Shown one piece after another: positions 8,701 to 13,549 of a DNA stretch of 13,549 nucleotides. Where the stretch lies: NCBI GenBank assembly GCA_020217165.1, contig JAIWOE010000102.1, forward strand, positions 1 to 13,549, read 5' to 3'. The DNA is from Desulfovibrio sp. GTDB lineage: Bacteria > Desulfobacterota > Desulfovibrionia > Desulfovibrionales > Desulfovibrionaceae. The notes under the pieces are model-generated. The model was not told the origin of the DNA, searched no databases, and was given only the letters and a program-made list of their open reading frames with translations. Within the stretch, counting starts at the first letter, position 1; every line of letters begins with the position of its first letter. A program made the translations under genes and the position numbers.

Positions 8701-9166
8701 ACGGTGCATTGCCGCGCAGAAGAGCCGGCCAGACTACTTCCCCATAACGCCACGATCTTCTGTACCTTTTGTGCGTAGTTTGACATATAGTGGTTCCGGC
8801 AAGGGCAATATTACCCTGGCTGGAACGAAACTCGCTAGCCAGATTAAATGGCGAGTTTATGGTACTGCTTTGGTAATGAGCACAATGGCGTGGAGGCCGA
8901 CCACCTTGGCGCGGGTGGAGGTGCATGCACAATACGGCGCCGTGAACTCGCTGCCGTTGATTGGGGGTCTGCCCCTTGTAGCTCTTTCGGCGGTGTATAA
9001 CCCCAACGTGGGCAGCACGGGCTTTATCCCCTATGACATGACCTTCAATATGCCACTGCCCAGCGCAGGGCAGGTGTTGTTCGTTTATGTCAAAGTGCGT
9101 GACTATGGGTTCCCCCTTGGGGCGGTTATCTGGTCCGCATACGCCTGGGCTACTCCACCGGCATAG
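5696..9166 (+). CDS. Tail tip / host-specificity protein, gpJ-like
   Basis: This encodes 1156 residues. ATG at 5696 lies inside the 3' end of the peptidase gene; AAGGA at 5681-5685 is ten bases upstream. Residues ~1-98 resemble a small beta-grasp-like segment. A glycine run (100-104) and a hydrophobic segment (~109-153) follow, as in lambda gpI, so this may be an I-J fusion. From ~165 the protein follows the gpJ type: SLTANSNAVRLGQPFVEHYG, then GVGHYQVERICI, then long beta-rich hub domains. The product would form the central tail fibre or tip that touches the host receptor. The distal ~270 residues are encoded by much more AT-rich DNA, suggesting a replaced receptor-binding region. The length is near that of lambda J (1132 residues). 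Confidence 0.85.
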   Translation: MDHCKPECVQAERFPTLAEALKDGPRVTVAMEFNPLALRPNPHVQVLEDGLTPNQIIARLDLQFTLPFILIVNEEAVMRADWDTPLPAGADCRFLELPRGGGGGKSDPLRVLATVAVVGASMIVPWAFSLTGITASLVGMGIMAGGMLGVNYLFPQRGGSGALASGGTSTDSLTLYSLTANSNAVRLGQPFVEHYGRMIVYPDMAMGSYVRVEGNDVYMYFLGIIGVGHYQVERICIADTPIGDYTGVQFNILQPGATPTLCPALVYTSSEISGQEMEDYDWITATVNPAGTRIHSIEFDVELPNGLVAYSEQSAVPMFWRIDVAVEARAIDDNGEPLTDWVSLAVAPFIFNVTIPLRFSHAYQVPFDSPRWQARFRRTVPKQNNSLYVETIRLTGLRGYGDPHPDYGDVTMFECRVKASEQLNGDISRQINMVATRYLPIVTATGFADQWQPSRCPVDAAAHMVTNANMGRLPQSVLDFPSLYAVKQELAAAGYTFDWRVTSKDSVMNLIQNPARCGRCIACMPGGKFVLIRDKVRPVSFTFTEDHYSEEGLTVTDLPRTDDAPTCYLIRYVNPVTWQEESVYCYDEDGSQDNPEEIDLIGCTSRQQAWEIGMYLYWDDRHNRRSVEFSCGLEGHLAMIGSWVEVTDLVGGWGQSGRIAAIDGSKIWLSEPVDFEGASGVLSLISPAGERAGPYAVSPSQDSAHCVIDTTGALPAWIRPQTTHHTEATPYAFTPVHRPLMLSRITKISHPSRGRVRITASEVKERVYNNPGPAPPVKAMAPRGNHVLFSQLTGDFDDALYVGVFTLSWGTSVAAGEGVVAVTIEERRLNASTLVTSLQFDPAVRAHTFTTTSGVAFSGIYVDLRLFVGGVVVARSTQEYNYIKYVARSSDYVLAAFPHSVEYLPNSVEVFVSGDDSTCPLRWRSEYGGDRWLNVEIQRNGVSQIGKAIYPGKNTDGSNASEAKFTIDETHVAVAGYSWGDSFFLKAQGRWSGDRTIEGTYERCIAAQKSRPDYFPITPRSSVPFVRSLTYSGSGKGNITLAGTKLASQIKWRVYGTALVMSTMAWRPTTLARVEVHAQYGAVNSLPLIGGLPLVALSAVYNPNVGSTGFIPYDMTFNMPLPSAGQVLFVYVKVRDYGFPLGAVIWSAYAWATPPA

Positions 9167-9350
9167 TGGGGGGAGAAGAGGCAACATCGGATATAAGGCG
9201 AACGGAGGCGCAGGCGGGGTGCTGGCACACCCCACCGGCCCGGTGGGCAAACACCGGACCACGGCCGGAACCGCTGCGCCATGAGGCCCAGAGCGAGACC
9301 CCGGGCGGCATGGACGTAGCAGGAACAGGCCAAACCCACAACCAGAACCC
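9167..9350 (+). promoter_or_regulatory. Non-coding leader between the tail tip gene and com, with competing GC-rich hairpins
   Basis: No gene is supported in these 184 bases. Two inverted repeats overlap: GGGGTG (9216-9221) with CACCCC (9228-9233), and CCCACCG (9231-9237) with CGGTGGG (9241-9247) around a GCC loop. They share 9231-9233, so only one can form fully at a time. Neither is followed by a T-tract, so simple termination is unlikely. No good sigma-70 promoter and no GATC site (the Dam site of the Mu mom promoter) was found. The cassette may be read from the late tail transcript. Confidence 0.45.
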
Positions 9351-9512
9351 ATGCAGGACATACGATGCGGACAGTGCAATAAACTCTTGGCCAAGGGCGA
9401 GGCCCTGAACCTCGCCATCAAATGCCCCCGCTGCGGGGCCATGCATCACGTGCGGGCCGCGAGCCCCAGCCCCGAGGCCCGAGAGGCCCACCAGGGGATA
9501 TCACGTGCATAA
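9351..9512 (+). CDS. com: Com-like zinc-finger translational regulator
   Basis: This encodes 53 residues. The N-terminal IRCGQCNKLL closely matches phage Mu Com, and the two CxxC pairs (Cys6/Cys9, Cys25/Cys28) are spaced almost as in Mu Com, making one zinc-binding site. Mu Com binds mom mRNA and exposes its ribosome binding site. ATG 9351 is the first possible start after an in-frame stop ending at 9284, since no ATG, GTG or TTG lies between. There is no Shine-Dalgarno sequence near it; the nearest AGGA is 26 bases upstream. Its last eight bases overlap the next gene, recalling the com/mom overlap in Mu. The downstream genes suggest that it controls a DNA-modification-type cassette. Confidence 0.85.
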   Translation: MQDIRCGQCNKLLAKGEALNLAIKCPRCGAMHHVRAASPSPEAREAHQGISRA

Positions 9513-9708
9513 CTCGAAGGAAACCGTCGAAATCGCCGCAGGCCACGGCCTGCCGCCCCTCCCCCCGGACGCGCCAGGCAGGCCCAAGGGCACGCGGTAT
9601 CGGGAACAGTTCGGGGTCATCGTGCTGTGCCGGGACGAAGCCGAACACCGGGCAGTCTACGAGGCCCTCACGGCCCAGGGCTACGCTTGCAAGGTGGTGC
9701 GCACATGA
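9505..9708 (+). CDS. Small unknown protein of the com cassette
   Basis: This encodes 67 residues and starts with GTG at 9505, inside the end of com; AGGGGA at 9493-9498 is six bases upstream and supports this start. No other in-frame start exists further in. The N-terminal third is Pro/Gly-rich (GLPPLPPDAPGRPKG) and probably flexible. The C-terminal half (FGVIVLCRDEAEHRAVYEALTAQGYACKVV) reads as strand-helix-strand. From memory it resembles a short motif at the end of some ParB-like or modification-associated phage proteins; this was not checked. The ATGA overlap with the ATPase-GNAT gene implies coupled translation and perhaps roughly matched amounts. It could be an adaptor or RNA/DNA-contacting subunit. 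The function is unknown. Confidence 0.7.
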   Translation: MHNSKETVEIAAGHGLPPLPPDAPGRPKGTRYREQFGVIVLCRDEAEHRAVYEALTAQGYACKVVRT

Positions 9709-10844
9709 ACATTCACATCCACCATCAATGCCCGGACTATGGCAGCTACCGCGCCGCCTGCGTCAAATCCCTGTTCAATGTGGCCGCGGGTAACGAATTC
9801 CAACTGGAGGCGGTGCTGCCCATCGAAGAGCCGGGCTGGCAGATCGGGCTTGTCGTCGGCCCATCGGGCTCGGGCAAGTCCTCCATTGGCCAAGCTTTGG
9901 CCAGGGCAGGCTTTGCCATGCACCAGCCCGGCGGTTGGCCAGAGGACGCGCCCATCATCGACGCCATCGCCCCGCAGGGGGGCTGGCAGGCCGTCACCGG
10001 GGCCTTGTCCGCCGTGGGCCTGGGCGGCGTGCCCGCCTGGCTGCGGCCCTACGGCGTGCTCTCCATGGGTGAGCGCTTCCGGGCCGAGCTGGCGCGCATC
10101 GTCAGCGAACGGCCGGAGCGTGTGGTCATCGACGAGTTCACCTCGGTGGTGGATCGCCAGGTGGCCAAGGCCGGGGCCTGCGCCTTTGCCAAGGCCTGGC
10201 GGCGCGGCCAGGGGCAGGTGGTGCTGCTGAGCTGCCATTACGACATCGCCCCGTGGGTCCAGCCGGATTGGCTGTTTGACACCGCCTCGGGCCAGCTCGC
10301 GCGGGGGCGACTTCAACGACCCGGCATTGCGCTGGAAATTCGTCAAACCGGCTGGGAATGGTGGCCGTATTTTGCGCCGCATCATTATCTGAACCTGCCG
10401 CACATGATCGCGGCCACCTGCTACGTGGGCTTTGTGGATGGCGCACCGGTGGCGCACCTGGCCGTGAGCACGCGCTCCCGGCACGAGGCCCGGGCCTGCC
10501 GGCTGGTGATCATGCCGGAATGGCAGGGCGTGGGCGTGGGGCTGCGGTTCCTGAACAGCGTCTGCGACCTCTGGCGGCGCGGTGAGAACCGCTACGGCCG
10601 GCCCATGCCCACGCTCTTTCACACCTCCCATCCCGGCCTGGCCGCAGCCCTGCGGCGGCATCCGGCCTGGTGCCAAGTCAGCGCCATGTTGCATGGCGGG
10701 AACAAGGCGCGGTCACGCGCGAGCATAGAGCGCAGTAGGGCCAAACGGGGCGATATGGGTGGCGCGACCGGTTACGGCGGCCATTTCCGAGCGGTGCAGG
10801 GGTTCCGGTACCTCGGGGAGTCGCCCAAGGAGGGCTGCGTATGA
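9705..10844 (+). CDS. ABC-type ATPase fused to a GNAT (Mom-like position) domain
   Basis: This encodes 379 residues from ATG 9705 (AAGGTGG at 9691-9697, ATGA overlap with the gene before). Residues ~25-205 form a compact ABC ATPase: Walker A GPSGSGKSS (52-60), signature LSMGE (119-123), Walker B VVIDE (140-144), D-loop SVVD (147-150), switch His178. There is no transmembrane part, so it is not a transporter. Residues ~220-345 look like a GNAT domain: HHYL (226-229), a strand pair VGFVDGAPVAHLAVS, then RLVIMPEWQGVGVGL (276-290), with the QxxGxG acyl-CoA loop. The HHY setting recalls phage Mu Mom, which uses a GNAT fold to modify adenine. The proposed role is ATP-dependent base modification on phage DNA (inference). 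An acetyltransferase acting on RNA or protein is the alternative. Confidence 0.8.
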   Translation: MNIHIHHQCPDYGSYRAACVKSLFNVAAGNEFQLEAVLPIEEPGWQIGLVVGPSGSGKSSIGQALARAGFAMHQPGGWPEDAPIIDAIAPQGGWQAVTGALSAVGLGGVPAWLRPYGVLSMGERFRAELARIVSERPERVVIDEFTSVVDRQVAKAGACAFAKAWRRGQGQVVLLSCHYDIAPWVQPDWLFDTASGQLARGRLQRPGIALEIRQTGWEWWPYFAPHHYLNLPHMIAATCYVGFVDGAPVAHLAVSTRSRHEARACRLVIMPEWQGVGVGLRFLNSVCDLWRRGENRYGRPMPTLFHTSHPGLAAALRRHPAWCQVSAMLHGGNKARSRASIERSRAKRGDMGGATGYGGHFRAVQGFRYLGESPKEGCV

Positions 10845-11428
10845 ATGTGGTCATCATCGGGCAAGGCTGGCTGGCAGCCGAGACCCTGCAGGCCGTGGCC
10901 GCGCTTGCCGGCGTGACGGTGGCGGCCGTGTCCCCGGAGCACTCGGGCGACCGGTTTGAGGAGGCCGCCACCGGCCTTGGGGTGCCGGTGGAACCCGCCC
11001 TGGACCGGCTGCCGGCCTGCGAGGTCATGCTGGCCGCCCATTGCCACCGCTTTGTGCCTGCCGCGGTGCGGGCCAAGGCCTGGCATGGGGTGCTGGCCTA
11101 TCACCCGTCCCTCTTGCCGCGCCACCGCGGCCGGGACGCCATCCACTGGACCCTGGCCATGCGCGACCCCATCGCCGGTGGGACAGTCTATCAAATGGAC
11201 GACGGGGCCGACACCGGCCCCCTGGTCGCCCAGGCTTGGTGTCACGTCCTCCCCGGTGACACCCCGCAATCCCTCTGGCGTAGGGCCCTCGCCCCCATGG
11301 GCGTGCGCCTGCTGACAAAGGCGGTGCAGGATCTGGCGCGCCACGGGACATTGCCCCTGGAGGCGCAAGACGAACGCGCCGCCACCTGGGAGCCATCGTT
11401 GCGGCGGGTGGCGTTGCGGGAGGGGTAA
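10841..11428 (+). CDS. Formyltransferase-fold protein (Fmt/PurN N-terminal domain type)
   Basis: This encodes 195 residues. ATG 10841 overlaps the previous stop (ATGA), with AAGGAGG at 10827-10833. The fold signature is clear: an N-terminal GQGWLA loop, then HPSLLPRHRG (88-97), then GGTVYQMDDGADTG (113-126). Catalytic His88 and Asp124 match E. coli Fmt His108 and Asp144, but the Asn two residues before the His (Asn106 in Fmt) is Ala86. These enzymes move a formyl group from 10-formyl-tetrahydrofolate to an amine. It has only the catalytic domain, lacking the Fmt C-terminal tRNA-binding domain. Position at the end of the com cassette suggests that it adds to or builds a modified base made with the ATPase-GNAT protein. 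This is inference; a nucleotide or sugar substrate is possible. Confidence 0.82.
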   Translation: MNVVIIGQGWLAAETLQAVAALAGVTVAAVSPEHSGDRFEEAATGLGVPVEPALDRLPACEVMLAAHCHRFVPAAVRAKAWHGVLAYHPSLLPRHRGRDAIHWTLAMRDPIAGGTVYQMDDGADTGPLVAQAWCHVLPGDTPQSLWRRALAPMGVRLLTKAVQDLARHGTLPLEAQDERAATWEPSLRRVALREG

Positions 11429-11431
11429 TCT

Positions 11432-11474
11432 GAAAAAAGAGGGGGCGGCGTCACATCAGAATTCGCCGTCCCCT
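11432..11474 (-). terminator. Rho-independent terminator on the minus strand at the phage right end
   Basis: An 11-bp stem pairs 11440-11450 with 11464-11474 around a 13-base loop. Read on the minus strand the stem (with one A-C mismatch) is followed by CTTTTTTC (complement of 11432-11439), a standard terminator layout. On the plus strand the stem has only a G-U wobble but is followed by ATATCG, so termination there would be weak. It would stop transcripts that enter the prophage from the host side. Confidence 0.65.
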
Positions 11475-11501
11475 ATATCGTTACAGTGAACATGTCGCCA
11501 T

Positions 11502-11556
11502 GCGAAGTTGTGCCAAATCCCCCGCAAATTTGTGCCAAATCGCGCGCGAATTTACA
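11502..11556. repeat. Predicted prophage right terminus with two 18-bp transposase-site-like repeats
   Basis: GCGAAGTTGTGCCAAATC (11502-11519) and GCAAATTTGTGCCAAATC (11524-11541) match at 16 of 18 positions, with 12 identical bases in a row, and lie 22 bp apart (about two helical turns). The sequence then runs CGCGCGAATTTACA to 11556; read inward from the end it begins TGTAAATTCGCG. Tandem binding sites next to a TG/CA end are the layout of Mu-like transposon ends. No left end is in the window for comparison. An operator for the following transporter gene is the alternative reading. Confidence 0.6.
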
Positions 11557-11571
11557 TTTACGGCTGAAACA

Positions 11572-12297
11572 ATGTACGACGCGCTACTTCTGAGTTGCAT
11601 TGCCGGGTTCGGGTCATTTACACAGGGTTTGGCCGGTGTGGGGGTGGTGCTGGTAGCCCTGCCCCTCATGGCCCTGGTGCTGGATATCAAGACGGTCATT
11701 GTGCTGGTGAACCTGCTGGCCTTGAGCATCAACATCGTGCTCGGGGCGCAATTGTTCAAGCACATGCGGGCGAGGATTCTGGTGCCCATGCTCATCGGCG
11801 CCGCGCCGGGCATTCCCGCCGGCGTGCTGGTGCTCAAGGCCGTTTCCGCCGAAACCCTACAAATTATGCTGGGCCTAGTGCTGTTGGGATATTGCGCCTA
11901 TGCCCTGTCCGGCAGGCTGGTGCAGCGGGAAACCCGGCCCGTATGGGCGTATGTGGCTGGCTTTTTGGGCGGGTGCCTTGGCGGCGCCATCACGGCGTCG
12001 GGGCCGCCCATCATCATTTACACCGCAATGCAGCCCTGGACCAAGGACCGGCTCAAGGCCACCATGATTGGCTTTTTCCTGGTCACCACCATCGTCATCG
12101 CGGCCATGCATGCGGTTACGGGGATGATTACGCCGGCGGTACTGGCCGGCTATTGCGGCGCCTTCCCCGGCCTGGCCCTGGGCCTGTGGGGGGGGATGCG
12201 TTGCTATGGCCGCATCAGCGAGGTCCTGTACCGGCGCATCATCGTCTATCTATTGCTGGTGCTGGGAGTCGTGCTGCTGGCGAAGGGCGTCCAGTAA
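11572..12297 (+). CDS. TauE/SafE (TSUP) family membrane transporter
   Basis: This encodes 241 residues, nearly all hydrophobic, with about eight membrane segments (roughly 5-37 as one or two, 42-60, 68-90, 95-113, 124-143, 165-183, 187-208, 222-238). The N-terminal GSFTQGLAGVG and the motif SGPPIIIY (143-150) are typical of the TauE/SafE family, which exports sulfite, sulfoacetate or related organic anions; the substrate cannot be read from sequence. ATG 11572 was chosen because membrane segment one begins right after it. A longer frame from 11500 would begin in predicted phage DNA. No clear Shine-Dalgarno sequence is seen. The predicted prophage end is only 15 bases upstream, so native control is probably lost. 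It converges on the next gene with an 18-base gap. Confidence 0.83.
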   Translation: MYDALLLSCIAGFGSFTQGLAGVGVVLVALPLMALVLDIKTVIVLVNLLALSINIVLGAQLFKHMRARILVPMLIGAAPGIPAGVLVLKAVSAETLQIMLGLVLLGYCAYALSGRLVQRETRPVWAYVAGFLGGCLGGAITASGPPIIIYTAMQPWTKDRLKATMIGFFLVTTIVIAAMHAVTGMITPAVLAGYCGAFPGLALGLWGGMRCYGRISEVLYRRIIVYLLLVLGVVLLAKGVQ

Positions 12298-12315
12298 AGG
12301 AGCCCGGACTTGGCG

Positions 12316-13248
12316 TTACGCCGTGGCCCGGGTCAGGATGGTGGAGGCAGCCTGCAGCCCCACGCCAAAGCCGCTCACCAGCATGGTGTTGGCGGTGTCA
12401 TCGGTCAGGTAATCCCGCAGCACCAGGGGGATGGAGGAAGAGACGGTGTTGCCGTAGCCCCGGATGTCAAAGGGGACTTTTTCCGGCGGGATGCCCAACA
12501 GCTTAGTCAGGCCGCCGATGACGTATTTGTTGGCCTGGTGCAGCACAAACAGGTCCACATCGTCCTTGCCGAGGCCGTTGGTCTTCAGGCAGCGTTCAAT
12601 ATTGCGCGGCACCGAGCGCATGACCAGGTTGAAGATCTCCCGACCATCCATGAACAAAGGCTGCCCGGGGCGGCGGATTAAGGCTTCGTGCTTGTCCCCA
12701 AAGGTGTCGAACACGCTGGTGCCGAGGGTCAGCCGGGGGGAGTCCGTGAGCAGGGTCACGGCTGCGGCATCGCCGAATAGCAAGGCCGTGTGCTTGTCCC
12801 GCATGTCCAGGATGCCGGAATAGGGGTCGGCCGTGAACAGCAGGCCGCACCGGAGGCCGTTGGCCTCCATGAAGCTCTTGGCCACGGAGAGTCCGTAGAC
12901 ATACCCGGAGCAGCCCAGGGCCAGGTCAAAGGACGCCACGGCCGCGGGCAGCCCCAGTTTGGCATGCACCACGGCGGAGGTCTGCGGCAGGCTGTAGTCG
13001 CCATTCTGGGTGCAGACGCACAGAAAATCGATGTCCGAAATGGAGGGCGGAGTGTCCATGCCCTCGCACAGGGCGGCAAAAGCCTTGACGCACAGGTCCG
13101 AAGGTTGTTCCTCCGGGTCCTTTTTGGCCAGTCGCTGGATGCCGATTTTTTCCAGAAACGCCACATCGACCCCGAACTGCCGAACGAGGTCCGCGCTGTC
13201 CAGGCCAGCGGCTGGGATGTGGCCGTTCACGGCGGTGATGCCGATCAT
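12316..13248 (-). CDS. 3-oxoacyl-ACP synthase III (FabH-like)
   Basis: This encodes 310 residues, close to the E. coli FabH length of 317. The thiolase-fold triad is intact: Cys113 in ALGCSGYVYGL, His237 in LHQAN, Asn267 in GYGNTVSSS. The end GFGVGLQAAS also fits. The enzyme condenses an acyl-CoA starter with malonyl-ACP in the cytoplasm. The active-site context CSGY instead of the FabH CAGF, and the lone gene setting without fabD, fabG or acpP in view, suggest a specialised synthase, for example for a surface lipid or secondary product, rather than certain housekeeping FabH. The start is ATG at 13248, with AGGAG (complement of 13259-13263) ten bases upstream. The frame stays open upstream to 13512, but the added 88 residues resemble nothing in the family. 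Confidence 0.88.
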   Translation of the reverse strand: MIGITAVNGHIPAAGLDSADLVRQFGVDVAFLEKIGIQRLAKKDPEEQPSDLCVKAFAALCEGMDTPPSISDIDFLCVCTQNGDYSLPQTSAVVHAKLGLPAAVASFDLALGCSGYVYGLSVAKSFMEANGLRCGLLFTADPYSGILDMRDKHTALLFGDAAAVTLLTDSPRLTLGTSVFDTFGDKHEALIRRPGQPLFMDGREIFNLVMRSVPRNIERCLKTNGLGKDDVDLFVLHQANKYVIGGLTKLLGIPPEKVPFDIRGYGNTVSSSIPLVLRDYLTDDTANTMLVSGFGVGLQAASTILTRATA

Positions 13249-13549
13249 ATCCCCGGGACTCCTGATACAAAACGCGGCCAGCCCTTGCGTGCCGGTCGCG
13301 GGGTTCATGCTGCCGTACGCCAAGCAGGCGGCGGCAGCGTGGAGGGTGTTTGGATTTCGACACGAGGCCGGCACGCTGTGCATGCGCGGGGCATGGCTGC
13401 CCGCGTCTGCATCATGTTGCGCGTTGTTCAGGGGGAGCTGAGCGCACACGCCCTGCGGCTGCGTCACACATCCGAGCGCGTTGATTTTGGGATCATTCCG
13501 CGCCGTCTGCATGTAGTGTGTTGGCGTTGGCGCGTCAATGAAAAACCAG
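13249..13549 (-). promoter_or_regulatory. Upstream region of the FabH-like gene with a weak promoter candidate
   Basis: No gene is supported in these 301 bases. On the minus strand TTGACG (complement of 13533-13538) and TACATG (complement of 13510-13515) are 17 bases apart. The first is a good -35 match and the second only a partial -10 match. A start here would give a leader of about 250 bases. The region is less GC-rich near the window edge (CATTGAC next to a T-run), as expected for an intergenic space. The promoter call is tentative. Confidence 0.3.

Larger units (their letters stand above)
1..11556 (+). mobile_element. Right-hand part of a Mu-like (transposable) prophage with siphovirus-type tail genes
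   Basis: All genes from the left edge to 11428 run on the plus strand with overlapping or touching ends. They follow the order expected for a tailed-phage late region: tape measure, minor tail proteins, DUF1833, NlpC/P60, tail tip. A Com homologue after the tail genes is typical of the Mu right end, where gin, com and mom precede the terminus. The final 55 bases contain two 18-bp near-identical repeats 22 bp apart and end in ACA, as expected for transposase-bound Mu-like ends (TG...CA). Transposase, repressor, head genes and the left end lie outside the window, so the Mu-like class is inferred from the right end and com. The exact boundary at 11556 is a prediction. Confidence 0.72.

Noticed and set aside
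9166..9408. An 80-residue open frame between the tail tip gene and com
   Set aside because: It has no ribosome binding site, a composition like a shadow frame, and overlaps com in a different frame.
9627..9704. Earlier start for the ATPase-GNAT gene at 9627
   Set aside because: The added residues overlap the 67-residue gene in another frame and look like shadow sequence; ATG 9705 has a binding site and the ATGA coupling.
11500..11571. Earlier start for the TSUP transporter at 11500
   Set aside because: It would place 24 hydrophilic residues, encoded mostly by the predicted phage end repeats, before the first membrane segment; ATG 11572 fits the family.
12303..12332. Hairpin at the meeting point of the two convergent host genes
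   Set aside because: The GGCG/CGCC core and outer CCCGG/CCGGG arms are split by an internal loop, lie mostly in coding sequence, and have no T-tract on either strand, so a terminator call is not supported.
13249..13512. N-terminal extension of 88 residues on the FabH-like protein
   Set aside because: Family proteins begin near MIGITAVNGH. The extension looks random, and a Shine-Dalgarno sequence precedes the ATG at 13248.

Overview
This window is the right-hand part of a prophage followed by two host genes. GC content is high: stretches counted by hand are near 65-67%. The gene style suggests a Desulfovibrio-like deltaproteobacterium; that is an impression from the protein flavour, not a proof. 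The prophage looks like a Mu-like (transposable) phage with a siphovirus-type tail. Tail-tip genes come last, then a com-led DNA-modification-type cassette as at the right end of phage Mu, then a terminus with two tandem 18-bp repeats ending in ACA. No integrase/tRNA attachment arrangement is visible.

Layout. 1-1401 is the 3' part of the tape measure gene. 1401-5709 is a tightly packed tail-tip series: a small minor tail protein, a 1002-residue tail protein carrying seven VCBS/Ig-like repeats and two propeller-type repeats, a DUF1833-type protein, and an NlpC/P60-type peptidase. 5696-9166 encodes a gpJ-like tail tip/host-specificity protein whose distal part is AT-rich and probably recombined. 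9167-9350 holds no gene but has strong hairpins.

9351-11428 is the most interesting part: four overlapping genes read as one unit. They are a Com-like zinc-finger protein, a 67-residue unknown, a fusion of an ABC-type ATPase with a GNAT domain, and a formyltransferase-fold protein. In phage Mu, Com switches on translation of Mom, a GNAT-fold enzyme that modifies adenine in phage DNA and protects it from restriction. Here mom's place is taken by an ATPase-GNAT fusion plus a formyl-transfer enzyme. The proposal is a com-controlled DNA hypermodification or related protection system with different chemistry; this is inference.

11429-11556 is the phage terminus, with a hairpin and T-tract acting on the minus strand and the paired repeats. 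Host DNA appears to resume at 11557, only 15 bases before the start of a TauE/SafE-family (TSUP) membrane transporter, so the insertion has probably cut this gene from its promoter. A convergent FabH-like ketoacyl-ACP synthase III gene with an intact Cys-His-Asn triad fills the right edge. No tRNA, rRNA, CRISPR or insertion sequence was seen.
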